A DNA stretch of 64,000 nucleotides, taken from positions 27,970 through 91,969 of the forward strand of contig DATFGQ010000075.1 of the NCBI GenBank assembly GCA_035249305.1, read 5' to 3'. The position numbers were made by a program, and so were the translations under genes. The DNA comes from DASUNP01 sp035249305. GTDB taxonomy: Bacteria; Acidobacteriota; Blastocatellia; UBA7656. Position 1 is the first letter of the stretch; every line of letters begins with the position of its first letter. Of this stretch, positions 15,206 to 23,301 are shown piece by piece. The notes under the pieces were generated by a model. That model was not told the DNA's origin, did no database searches, and saw only the letters and a program-made list of their open reading frames with translations.

Positions 15206-15877
15206 TCAATTCACCGAGTCGTGTTCGCTCTCTTCCTGCGAAAACGGGATCTCTTCGGTCTGGCGATCCGCCAGCGAGAGGATCGATTTTATCTTCCCCG
15301 TTATCAGGTCGATCCCTACGTCGTTGTGGCCGCCTTCGGGGATGATTATATCAGCATATCGCTTAGAAGGCTCTACAAATTGCAGGTGCATGGGGCGGAC
15401 CGTGGTCGTGTACTGCGTGATGATCGATTCGACCGTGCGGCCCCGCTCGTGAACGTCGCGGTCCAGCCGGCGTATGAAGCGAATGTCCGCGTCTGTGTCG
15501 ACGAATATCTTCAGGTCCATCAGCCCGCGCAGCTTCGAGTTGACGAAGACCAGGATGCCTTCGATTATGATGACCGCGCGCGGGTCTACGTGGATCGTCT
15601 CGGCCTTGCGCGAATGCGTGGCGTAGTCGTAGATCGGCTGCTCGATCGACTCGCCCGCGCGGAGCGCGGCCAGGTGGTTTATCATCAGCTCCGTGTCGAA
15701 CGCATCGGGGTGATCGAAGTTAACCTTGTGGCGCAGCTCAATCGGCATGTCGCCAAGGTTACGGTAGTAAGAATCCTGCTGGAGGTATACGACGTTATCT
15801 TCGCCGACCGAGCGGATGATCTTGTGCGCAACGGTCGTCTTGCCCGACCCGGTGCCGCCGCTTAAGCCGATTATCAT
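15206..15877 (-). CDS. udk: Uridine kinase
   Basis: 223 residues with P-loop GLSGGTGSGKTT at residues 4-15 and the family signatures QQDSYYRN, NFDHPDAFD and the lid region RRLDRDVHERGR. It phosphorylates uridine (and cytidine) with ATP or GTP to the nucleoside monophosphate. It follows purine nucleoside phosphorylase by 16 bp and precedes cytidine deaminase by 22 bp, forming a pyrimidine/purine salvage block. Length and motifs are complete. Confidence 0.95.
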   Translation of the reverse strand: MIIGLSGGTGSGKTTVAHKIIRSVGEDNVVYLQQDSYYRNLGDMPIELRHKVNFDHPDAFDTELMINHLAALRAGESIEQPIYDYATHSRKAETIHVDPRAVIIIEGILVFVNSKLRGLMDLKIFVDTDADIRFIRRLDRDVHERGRTVESIITQYTTTVRPMHLQFVEPSKRYADIIIPEGGHNDVGIDLITGKIKSILSLADRQTEEIPFSQEESEHDSVN

Positions 15878-15893
15878 GACCGTTATTCTACCA

Positions 15894-16748
15894 TCAAAGC
15901 GCGGAATCCGCTTCGTGGCTCACCAGGCGCGGGGCGAGTCGTATTATCAGCTCGGAAAGCGCGCGACCCGCGCGCGCCCCGACCTCCATCACCTCCTCGT
16001 GGGCTATCTCCTGGCCCGCGAGCCCGGCCGCGGTGTTGGTGATGCAGGAGAGTGCGAGGATCTTCATCCCCATGTGGCGCGCGACTATCGCTTCGGGCAC
16101 GGTCGACATCCCGAGCGCGTCCGCGCCCAGGTCGCGCATCATGCGGACCTCGGCCGGCGTCTCGTAACATGGACCGCGGAGCCCTAGGTAAACGCCCTCT
16201 TTCAACGTGATGCCCATCTCGCGCGCCGCCTCGTGGGCCAGGCCAATCAGGGCGGGCGTGTAGACGTTCGTCATGTCCGGGAAGCGCGGGCCGAACCGCT
16301 CGTCGTTCTCGCCGCGGAGCGGGTTATCGCCCATCAGGTTTATGTGGTCGGTGATGATCATCAGCGACCCCGGCTCAAGGTGGTCGGAAGCGCCGCCGGC
16401 CGCGTTCGTCAAGACCAGCGTTCGGATGCCCATCAGGCTGAAGACGCGGATGGGCAGCGTCGCCTCTTCCATGGAGTAACCTTCGTAAAAATGGAATCGC
16501 CCTTTCATCGCGACGACCTCGACCCCGCCGCAGGAGCCTACGATGAGCTTTCCGGCGTGGCCCTCGACGGTCGAGCGCATGAAATGAGGTATCTCTTCGT
16601 AAGGGATCTCGACCGCGTCCGTTATGGCGTCGGCCACGCCCCCCAGACCCGAGCCGAGAACTATCGCCAATCGCGGCGCGCGTTGCTGGGCCTTTGAGGC
16701 GATGTAGCGGGCCGCTTCGTTTGCTCTCTCATAAAGTGGAATCGTCAT
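15894..16748 (-). CDS. Purine-nucleoside phosphorylase (trimeric type)
   Basis: 284 residues with the trimeric PNP signatures: GSGLGG phosphate-binding loop near residue 32, HxGK (EGHAGKL), GRFHFYEGY, TNAAGG, and the purine site MSTVPEAIVARHMGMK...TNTAAG. It cleaves inosine and guanosine (and their deoxy forms) with phosphate to base plus ribose-1-phosphate. It is placed between the transporter permeases and uridine kinase, so imported nucleosides are phosphorolysed directly. Ribose-1-phosphate would need phosphopentomutase; a deoB gene is at 40.9-42.0 kb. Could be named punA or deoD-like. Confidence 0.95.
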   Translation of the reverse strand: MTIPLYERANEAARYIASKAQQRAPRLAIVLGSGLGGVADAITDAVEIPYEEIPHFMRSTVEGHAGKLIVGSCGGVEVVAMKGRFHFYEGYSMEEATLPIRVFSLMGIRTLVLTNAAGGASDHLEPGSLMIITDHINLMGDNPLRGENDERFGPRFPDMTNVYTPALIGLAHEAAREMGITLKEGVYLGLRGPCYETPAEVRMMRDLGADALGMSTVPEAIVARHMGMKILALSCITNTAAGLAGQEIAHEEVMEVGARAGRALSELIIRLAPRLVSHEADSAL

Positions 16749-16775
16749 AAGTGAAACTACCGATGAAAGCTCGCG

Positions 16776-17714
16776 TTACCTGTTCTCTTTAACGTACGGA
16801 GTGCCGATGGCGCGCGGCGGCGTCGCGCGCCCTATGAATCCCGCCAGCACTACGAGCGTCAGCACGTAGGGGATGATCTGTATCCACTGCACTGGAATGT
16901 CGACTACACCCTGCATGCGTATCGAGATCGCCTCGGCAATGCCGAACAGGAGGCAAGCCAGAAACGCGCCGACCGGGTGCCACTTCCCCAGGATCAAGGC
17001 CGCCAGCGCGATGAAGCCCCGGCCTGCCGTCATGTTGCGCGTGAAGAGCGAGTTCTGCCCGATCGAAAGGTACGCGCCGCCTATCGCGGCAAGCAGCCCG
17101 CTCAACAGCACCCCGGCGTAACGCATCCGCGCGACGCTCACGCCCGCCGTGTCGGCCGCCTCGGGGTTCTCGCCGACCGCCCTCAACCGTAATCCGAATC
17201 GCGTACGAAATAATACATAGTAGCTCACCGGCACGAGCACGAAGGCGAGATAGACTATCGGCTTGTGCCCCGACAGTATCACGTTGAGGACGGGAATATT
17301 TTCGATCAGAGGTATGTTCCAATCCGGCAGCGTCTGGTCGCGCGGCAGCGACGGGGTCGATCCCGTCGAGGCGTAGATCGCGCCCGAAACGAGCGCCGGG
17401 ACCCCGAGGAAGAGTATGTTGATGGCCGTACCGACGACCACCTGATCGGCCTTGAACTCGATCGAAGCGATGGCGTGAATGAGCGCGACCACGACTCCCG
17501 CGCCCGCCGCCGCGGCCAGCCCGATCCAGGGATTGCCCGTGCGCTCGGTGACCGCCGCGGCCGTGAACGCGCCGGCCAGCATGATGCCTTCCAGCGCGAT
17601 GTTGATCACCCCGCCGCGCTCGGAGTACATGCCGCCCAGCGCCGCCAGTATGAGCGGCGTCGAAAGCCTCACCATCGAAGCCAGCAGCGATAGATTGATA
17701 ATGTCGCTAAGCAT
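16776..17714 (-). CDS. Nucleoside-type ABC transporter permease (BmpC/NupQ-like)
   Basis: 312 residues with about eight to ten hydrophobic segments, including the conserved stretch YSERGGVINIALEGIMLAGAF that marks this branch of the branched-chain-amino-acid/ribose/BMP permease superfamily. It would form the membrane pore with the permease encoded at 17977-19080 and be energised by the ATPase at 19084-20610. It lies 27 bp upstream of the PNP gene. A 262-bp composite repeat separates it from the other permease gene. Substrate (purine or general nucleosides) is inferred from gene context. Confidence 0.9.
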   Translation of the reverse strand: MLSDIINLSLLASMVRLSTPLILAALGGMYSERGGVINIALEGIMLAGAFTAAAVTERTGNPWIGLAAAAGAGVVVALIHAIASIEFKADQVVVGTAINILFLGVPALVSGAIYASTGSTPSLPRDQTLPDWNIPLIENIPVLNVILSGHKPIVYLAFVLVPVSYYVLFRTRFGLRLRAVGENPEAADTAGVSVARMRYAGVLLSGLLAAIGGAYLSIGQNSLFTRNMTAGRGFIALAALILGKWHPVGAFLACLLFGIAEAISIRMQGVVDIPVQWIQIIPYVLTLVVLAGFIGRATPPRAIGTPYVKENR

Positions 17715-17976
17715 TCTAAGTCCTGAGTCCTGAGTGCTGAGTGCTGAGTGATAGCAAGCTACTAGGCTCCGTAGGAGCTTACCCGGCTCCGTAGGAGCCC
17801 GATGTTTGTAGATGATCGCCAGGCAGGCACATACAACTCCGTAGGAGTTGTATAATGGTTATGCGACCCTTCTACAAACATAGAGCCCCGCAGGGGCTTT
17901 TCAGACGCCCTCTGAGTGCTGAGTGCTGAGTGAGAGTATAAAACTCAGCACTCAGGGCTCAGCACTCAGCACTGTC
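17715..17976. repeat. Composite intergenic repeat element, copy A
   Basis: The ends are tracts of the phrase TGAGTGCTGAG on the left and its complement ACTCAGCACTCAG on the right. Nested inside are palindromes GGCTCCGTAGGAGC (twice), ACAACTCCGTAGGAGTTGT, and the inverted pair ATGTTTGTAGA / TTCTACAAACAT, then AGAGCCCCGCAGGGGCTTTT. The same modules in the same order occur at 47880-48111. It has inserted, or expanded, between two permease genes of one operon. No ORF of note. Confidence 0.8.
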
Positions 17977-19080
17977 TCACACGTTGGCCCGGCCCAGTAT
18001 CCTTTTCGCGCCGCCGCGGAAGATCGCTTCGCAGGCGACAAACAGGATGACGATGGCCTGCAAGATGACTACCCAGTCTTTCGAGACGTTTGTCGTGAAC
18101 AGGTCTATGAACGGGCCAGAGCGGATGAGCGCCCCGAACAGAATGGCCGCCAGCAGCACGCCGACCGGGTGGTTGCGGCCTAACAGCGCCACGGCTATGC
18201 CGGTGAACCCGTACCCGATGCCGGCCGAAAACGCGTCGTAATATCGATAACGGTATCCCAGCACTTCGTTGATGCCCACCATCCCGGCGAGCATGCCCGA
18301 GATGAACATCGCCATCACGATGTTGCGCGAGATCGAAACCCCGCCGTACTCGGCCGCCGAAGGGTTGATGCCGACCGCACGAAGCTCGTAGCCCCACGGC
18401 GTCTTCCACAAGAAGACGTAGACGGCAACGCAGGCCAGCAACGCCAGCAGGAAGGCGGTGTTTAAAGGTATGCTCGAAGGGAAATCGATCCCGACAAGCG
18501 CCAGCAGCGAGTGGAAGCGCGGGATGTGCGGCCCCACGACCGTCCCACTCACCTCGTCGGCTATGGGCAGCGTTTGAAGTATAGGGTCGCCCGGCTCGCG
18601 GTAGTGATACTGTGTTAGATAGCTTACGATCGCGGCGGCGATGAAATTCATCATTATAGTCGTGATGACTTCGTGCGCGCCGAACTTCGCTTTCAGCAGG
18701 CCGGGGATGCCCGCCCACACGCCCCCGACGACGACCGCGGCCAGCGCCGCCAGCAGCACGACCAATAGCGTTGGCCCGCCCTTCAGCACGAGCCCGACCC
18801 AGGCCGTTGCAAAGGCCGCCACTACGAGCTGTCCTTCGGCGCCTATGTTGAGCAGCCCGCATTTGAAGGCAATGGCGACCGCGAGCCCTGTGAAGATCAG
18901 CGGCGTCGCGTAGAAGAGCGTGTAGCCCAGCCCTTCGACCGTACCGAAGGCGCTGGCGAAGAATAGCTGGTAGACGGTCAGCGGGCTGTCGCCCACGATC
19001 GCGACAATGATGCCCCCGACTAGGAACGCCGCCAGCACGGCGATGAGCGGAAAGGTTATTTCCCTAATCAAGCTTCTCAT
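17977..19080 (-). CDS. Nucleoside-type ABC transporter permease (BmpB/NupP-like)
   Basis: 367 residues, mostly hydrophobic (about ten helices), with the family stretch FKCGLLNIGAEGQLVVAAFATAW and a conserved ALI/LLGRNHPVGV loop near the C-terminus. It starts 3 bp after the stop of the ATPase gene, so translation is probably coupled. Together with the 16776-17714 permease it would form the heteromeric pore of a BMP-family nucleoside importer. The reading frame is intact despite the repeat element directly after its stop codon. Confidence 0.9.
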   Translation of the reverse strand: MRSLIREITFPLIAVLAAFLVGGIIVAIVGDSPLTVYQLFFASAFGTVEGLGYTLFYATPLIFTGLAVAIAFKCGLLNIGAEGQLVVAAFATAWVGLVLKGGPTLLVVLLAALAAVVVGGVWAGIPGLLKAKFGAHEVITTIMMNFIAAAIVSYLTQYHYREPGDPILQTLPIADEVSGTVVGPHIPRFHSLLALVGIDFPSSIPLNTAFLLALLACVAVYVFLWKTPWGYELRAVGINPSAAEYGGVSISRNIVMAMFISGMLAGMVGINEVLGYRYRYYDAFSAGIGYGFTGIAVALLGRNHPVGVLLAAILFGALIRSGPFIDLFTTNVSKDWVVILQAIVILFVACEAIFRGGAKRILGRANV

Positions 19081-19083
19081 AAA

Positions 19084-20610
19084 TCAAACGCGGCGGCCGC
19101 CGCCCGTCATCATCAAACCTATCTCTTCTTCGGTCACCGTGCGCGGATCGACCTCGCCCACGATCTCGCCTTCGTAGACGACTATCACGCGGTCGCTCAG
19201 GCTCAACACCTCGTCGAGCTCCGCCGAGACTAAGAGCACCGCGACGCCCGCATCCCGAAGCTCGACGAGCTTGCGGTGTATGAACTCCGTCGCGCCTATG
19301 TCGACTCCGCGCGTAGGCTGTGAGACGAGAATCAGCTTCGGATTTATGTCGAACTCACGCGCGACTATGAGCTTCTGCTGGTTCCCGCCCGAAAGCGCGC
19401 GCGCGGGCAGGGCGATGTTCGGCGGGCGCACGTCGTACTCCTTCACAAGCCGGCCCGCGCGCTCCTCTATCACGTTGCCGTTGAGTAGCAGCCCGCCCGA
19501 GATGGGAGGGTCGCGGTGCACCCCGAGTATCGAATTGGCCGCAAGGTCGAAGCTCAGCACGAGCCCGCGGCGGTGACGGTCTTCCGGTATGTGGGCGACG
19601 CCCATCCGCTTGCGGTCGTGCGTGTCGAGGCCATCCACCGATCGGCCTTCCAGTTCCACATCGCCCGCGCTCTGGTGGCGCAGCCCCGCGATTATCTCTA
19701 TCAGCTCGGTTTGCCCGTTACCTTCGACGCCCGCTATGCCGAGCGTCTCGCCGCCGCGCACTTCAAACGTGATCTCGTTTAAGACCTTGACCCCGTCCTC
19801 GTTAAGGTAAGAAAGGTTGCTCACCTTGAGCACGCTCGCGCGCGGCTGCGCCTCTTTCTTTTCGACGCGCAGCAGCACCTCGCGCCCCACCATCATCCGA
19901 GCCAGGCCCTCGGCCGTGGCCTCTTTCGTGGGCAGGTTGCCGACGACGCGGCCATCGCGCATCACGGTTATGTTGTCCGACAGCGCCAGCACTTCGGCCA
20001 GCTTGTGCGTGATGATGATAATCGTCTTCCCCTGCTCGCGCAGCCCGCGCAGGATCTTGAACATCTCTTCGACTTCCTGCGGGGTCAGCACGGCCGTGGG
20101 CTCGTCAAGTATCAGTATCCGCGCGCCGCGGTAGAGCGTCTTGAGAATCTCCACGCGCTGCTGCTGGCCGACCGAGAGACTCGACACGCGCGCGTCAGGG
20201 TCTATGCGCAGCCCGTACTGCTCTGATATTTCGCGCACACGCGCGCGCGCCCGTTTGTAATCGATCGCCACGCCCGCGACCGGCTCCGCGCCGAGGACTA
20301 TGTTCTCGGTCACCGTCAGTGGCTCCACCAGCATGAAGTGCTGATGCACCATCCCGAGTCCGAGCCGAATCGCGTCGCTCGGGTTCTTGATAGTGCGCGG
20401 CACGCCGTCGATCAGGATCTCGCCCGAGTCTGCGGTGTAGAACCCGTAGAGTATGTTCATCACCGTAGATTTGCCCGCCCCGTTTTCGCCTATGATCGCG
20501 TGTATGGAGCGGTCGACTACGGCCAGGCTTACGTGGTCGTTAGCCACCACGTCGCCGAACCGCTTTGTAATGTCGCGCATCTCGACTGCGTACTTCAGTT
20601 CTTCGGCCAT
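19084..20610 (-). CDS. Nucleoside ABC transporter ATPase (two nucleotide-binding domains)
   Basis: 508 residues with two ABC domains. The N-terminal one has Walker A GENGAGKST (~40), signature LSVGQQQRVEI and Walker B RILILDEPTAVLTP. The C-terminal one has the family's degenerate Walker A GVEGNGQTE, signature LSGGNQQKLIVAREF and Walker B-like LILVSQPTRGVD. This double-domain layout is typical of ribose and BMP-family nucleoside importers (NupO/YufO). The substrate-binding BMP lipoprotein that normally completes the system is not in this window. Confidence 0.92.
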   Translation of the reverse strand: MAEELKYAVEMRDITKRFGDVVANDHVSLAVVDRSIHAIIGENGAGKSTVMNILYGFYTADSGEILIDGVPRTIKNPSDAIRLGLGMVHQHFMLVEPLTVTENIVLGAEPVAGVAIDYKRARARVREISEQYGLRIDPDARVSSLSVGQQQRVEILKTLYRGARILILDEPTAVLTPQEVEEMFKILRGLREQGKTIIIITHKLAEVLALSDNITVMRDGRVVGNLPTKEATAEGLARMMVGREVLLRVEKKEAQPRASVLKVSNLSYLNEDGVKVLNEITFEVRGGETLGIAGVEGNGQTELIEIIAGLRHQSAGDVELEGRSVDGLDTHDRKRMGVAHIPEDRHRRGLVLSFDLAANSILGVHRDPPISGGLLLNGNVIEERAGRLVKEYDVRPPNIALPARALSGGNQQKLIVAREFDINPKLILVSQPTRGVDIGATEFIHRKLVELRDAGVAVLLVSAELDEVLSLSDRVIVVYEGEIVGEVDPRTVTEEEIGLMMTGGGRRV

Positions 20611-20689
20611 AGATTAGTTGCGGCTATAACTTGATGAGGCGGCGTTATAATAATCTATCGAATGGCCGGATGGGAAGCCGGGATCGGGC

Positions 20690-21319
20690 TCACTTGAGAT
20701 AATCCCGCTCGATGGCGTCGATCATAGCCACACGCCTGCGGTGGCGGTCCTCTGTAAGCTCAGTCTCAAGCCAGGTGCGAACGATGTCGCGCATCGCCTC
20801 GGCCGAGATCATCTTGCCGCCGAGCGTGAGCACGTTCGCGCCGTTGTGCTCGCGGCTGTTGCGGGCGGAGGCCACGTCGTAGCACATCGCCGCGCGCACG
20901 CCGGGGACTTTGTTCGCAACCATGCAGGAGCCTATGCCCGCGCCGTCGATCATGATGCCGGCGTGGCATGAGCCGCTGGCGACCGCGCGCGCGACGAGGT
21001 GGGCGTATTCCGGGTAATCGACCGCCTCCGTCGAGTGCGAGCCGAAATCCTGATAGTCGTGTCCGAGGTCGGCGAGCACGCGCTTCAACTCTTCCTTCAT
21101 CTCGAACCCGCCGTGGTCCGCGCCTATCGCGATCTTCTGTTTGCGGGCGGCCGTGCGGCGGCGTGCACGCTCGATCGTGACCCCGCGCTCGCGAGCGAGG
21201 TCGGAAGCCAGCGGGGTCAGTATCGCCCGCTCGTCTATGCGCAGCGTGTCACCCGAGGAGGCGGCGCGCACCTCGCGCTCGGTGATGACCTGCTTTCCTC
21301 TTTCGTCAACGACGCCCAT
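20690..21319 (-). CDS. rpiB: RpiB-family sugar-phosphate isomerase with N-terminal extension
   Basis: 209 residues. Residues 62-209 are RpiB-like: ADHGG (67-71), the loop GIMIDGAGIG (121-130), SREHNGANVL with His158, and the Arg-rich DRHRRRV tail. RpiB interconverts ribose-5-phosphate and ribulose-5-phosphate. The position of the E. coli catalytic Cys66 (ICGTG) is Asp125 here (IDGAG). M. tuberculosis RpiB uses an acidic residue (Glu75) as base, so activity is plausible. Residues 1-61 form an extra segment with ILTPLASDLARERGV, which resembles short accessory segments in some catabolic enzymes (low certainty). It is the first enzyme gene of the nucleoside operon, consistent with handling the ribose moiety. 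Confidence 0.85.
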   Translation of the reverse strand: MGVVDERGKQVITEREVRAASSGDTLRIDERAILTPLASDLARERGVTIERARRRTAARKQKIAIGADHGGFEMKEELKRVLADLGHDYQDFGSHSTEAVDYPEYAHLVARAVASGSCHAGIMIDGAGIGSCMVANKVPGVRAAMCYDVASARNSREHNGANVLTLGGKMISAEAMRDIVRTWLETELTEDRHRRRVAMIDAIERDYLK

Positions 21320-21385
21320 TCCGATTTCGGATTTTAGATTTTATGTGGGCCGTGAGCAATCAATTTTCTGTAAGGCGGGTGTTCG

Positions 21386-21481
21386 TCATTTCTGCTTCTG
21401 AAAGATCCTGTCGAGCACAAGCATCGCTACGAGTCCAAGCCAGACGGTCAACAGCAGCACGTTTATCAGCGTCGAATCCAT
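21386..21481 (-). CDS. 31-residue single-pass membrane peptide
   Basis: ATG 21481, TGA 21386, preceded by AGAGGTGATT. It encodes MDSTLINVLLLTVWLGLVAM followed by LVLDRIFQKQK: one transmembrane helix and a basic cytoplasmic tail. It is the first frame after the promoter at 21529-21556 and lies 66 bp upstream of rpiB, with no terminator between. Small membrane peptides often tune transporters, and a nucleoside ABC importer follows, but that link is only inference. No known family recognised. Confidence 0.6.
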   Translation of the reverse strand: MDSTLINVLLLTVWLGLVAMLVLDRIFQKQK

Positions 21482-21528
21482 AATCACCTCTCGCCGGAAG
21501 TATGACCGGTGCTCCACGGTTGCAGGTG

Positions 21529-21556
21529 ACTATACACTAAAAAAACGCGGGGTCAA
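21529..21556 (-). promoter_or_regulatory. Sigma-70-type promoter of the nucleoside operon
   Basis: On the minus strand: TTGACC (21556-21551), a 16-nt spacer, TATAGT (21534-21529), five of six matches in each box. The predicted start near 21522 leads into the 31-residue peptide gene, rpiB and the transporter/salvage genes. Confidence 0.6.
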
Positions 21557-21618
21557 TTCCCTGTACGGGTGAGTCGCGCCCCATCAGATCATCTGGCGCA
21601 TCCTTTCAATCAGGTTAT

Positions 21619-23202
21619 ATGATTTCTGACATGCTCAGACATAGGTGGCGTATCTTGCTCTCGCTGATCCTGTTTTCGTCTATCATCGCGACACAGCCGC
21701 CCGCGACGAAAGCCCAGGACCAGGCGCGCGAAGTGACCATCCTTTACACGAACGACTTTCACAGCGCTTTCGACCCGATCCCCGCCTACTGGCTGCCGGA
21801 AAGCCCGCGGCTCGGCGGCGCGGCGCATCTCGCGACATTAATAAACCAGATTCGCAAACGCGATCGGACGGTCTTCCTCTTCGACACGGGCGACATGTTC
21901 ACAGGCATGCTCTCGTTTCTCACGCGCGGCGAGGCGTTGATGGAGATGATGCTGAGCATGAACTACGACGCGATGGCAATTGGCAACCACGAATTCGACT
22001 ATGGCGCGGACAATTTCGAGAAGCAGATGAACCGCGTTCCCTTCCCCGTGCTCGGGGCCAACATTTTTTACAAAGGGACTACGCATCGCTACAGCCGGCC
22101 GTACACCGTCATCGAGCGGAACGGAATACGCCTGGGCGTGATAGGGATAATCGGGCAGGACGCGCGCAGCGTCGCCTTGCCGTCGGGCATCACCCACCTG
22201 GACTTTCCCAACCCGATCCCCATCGTCAGAGAAGCGGTCAAAGAGTTGAAGCCGCACGTCGACCTGATTGTGGTCCTCGCGCATCAGGGGAAGACAGGGC
22301 CTATGCAGACAGACGCCGAGCACCACCAGGATTTGCAGCGCGATTTTGACGAAGACATAAGGCTGTGCGGCGAAGTCTCGGGCATAGACGTATTCGTCGG
22401 CGGGCACGCGCACCGAGGGATCGAAAAACCGTTCGTGCACCCCAAGACCGGGACGCTTATCGTGCAGACTTACGGCTACGGGACGCGCCTCGGTTATCTG
22501 AAGCTCCGCGTGAAGGATAAGAAAGTCGTCTCGCATGAAGGCGAGTTGCTGAAGGTATGGAGCGACCGATTGCCGGCTGATCCGGTCGTCGCTGCGAAGG
22601 TGAAACATTATCAGCAACTGGTCGCGCCGCAGATAGGCGAAGTGCTGGGCCGGTCAAGAAAGCGGCTCGTGCGCGATTACCGGAAAGAATCTCTCCTCGG
22701 AAGCTTTGTTACAGACGTAATGCGCGAGAAGTCCGGGGCCGACATCGCGATCACCAACGCGGGCGGTCTGCGCGCGGATTTGCCGGAAGGGCCGGTCACG
22801 AAGGGCAATGTGCTCGACGCGCTGCCGTTCGTCAACTCGCTGGTCGTTTGCGATATGACCGGCGCGCAGATACGCGAGGTCCTCGAACAGAGTCTTTCGC
22901 TTGAGCGCGGGATGGCTCAAGTCTCAGGGCTCCGCGCCACTTATGATATGAAACGGCCTATCGGCAATCGCCTGGTCGAGCTTCGCATCAACGATCGCCC
23001 GGTCGATGACAACAAGACGTACCGCGTAGCTACGAACAGCTTCCTCACTCAAGGCGGCGACCTCTACCAGACTTTCTTGCGCGTGAAGCAGCAAGACACG
23101 GGCAAGCTGCTCTCCGACGTGGTCATGGACTTTTTCAGGGAGCGCCGCGACGTAGAGCCGCCAAGGTTAGGACGCCTCATCCCCGCGGCGGCAGACAATT
23201 GA
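21619..23202 (+). CDS. Secreted 5'-nucleotidase / UshA-family metallophosphatase
   Basis: 527 residues with a signal peptide (about residues 8-32, ending near TKAQD). The calcineurin-like domain has TNDFHS (metal), FDTGDMF, AIGNHEFDYG and VGGHAH. The C-terminal 5'-nucleotidase domain has ITNAGGLRADLPEG and a substrate stretch NSFLTQGGD. UshA-type enzymes dephosphorylate nucleotides outside the inner membrane. It is divergent from the nucleoside import operon, so it could supply nucleosides for that transporter. The first ATG (21619) is used; a second at 21631 is also possible. Confidence 0.92.
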   Translation: MISDMLRHRWRILLSLILFSSIIATQPPATKAQDQAREVTILYTNDFHSAFDPIPAYWLPESPRLGGAAHLATLINQIRKRDRTVFLFDTGDMFTGMLSFLTRGEALMEMMLSMNYDAMAIGNHEFDYGADNFEKQMNRVPFPVLGANIFYKGTTHRYSRPYTVIERNGIRLGVIGIIGQDARSVALPSGITHLDFPNPIPIVREAVKELKPHVDLIVVLAHQGKTGPMQTDAEHHQDLQRDFDEDIRLCGEVSGIDVFVGGHAHRGIEKPFVHPKTGTLIVQTYGYGTRLGYLKLRVKDKKVVSHEGELLKVWSDRLPADPVVAAKVKHYQQLVAPQIGEVLGRSRKRLVRDYRKESLLGSFVTDVMREKSGADIAITNAGGLRADLPEGPVTKGNVLDALPFVNSLVVCDMTGAQIREVLEQSLSLERGMAQVSGLRATYDMKRPIGNRLVELRINDRPVDDNKTYRVATNSFLTQGGDLYQTFLRVKQQDTGKLLSDVVMDFFRERRDVEPPRLGRLIPAAADN

Positions 23203-23301
23203 TCTCTCTTTAGAGGAGCGACGGATCTGGAAGTCGAGACATTACCAGCTTCTCCGCGAGGAAGTCGGTTCCGGCTGGGCGAAACGCCACGGCAGGCGGG
23301 G

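Noticed and set aside
17715..17976. Possible CRISPR array because of repeated units
   Set aside because: Repeats are adjacent phrases and palindromes without regular unique spacers, and no cas genes are near.
20690..21319. Bacterial microcompartment locus suggested by the RpiB extension
   Set aside because: No shell-protein, aldehyde dehydrogenase or other compartment genes occur in the window.
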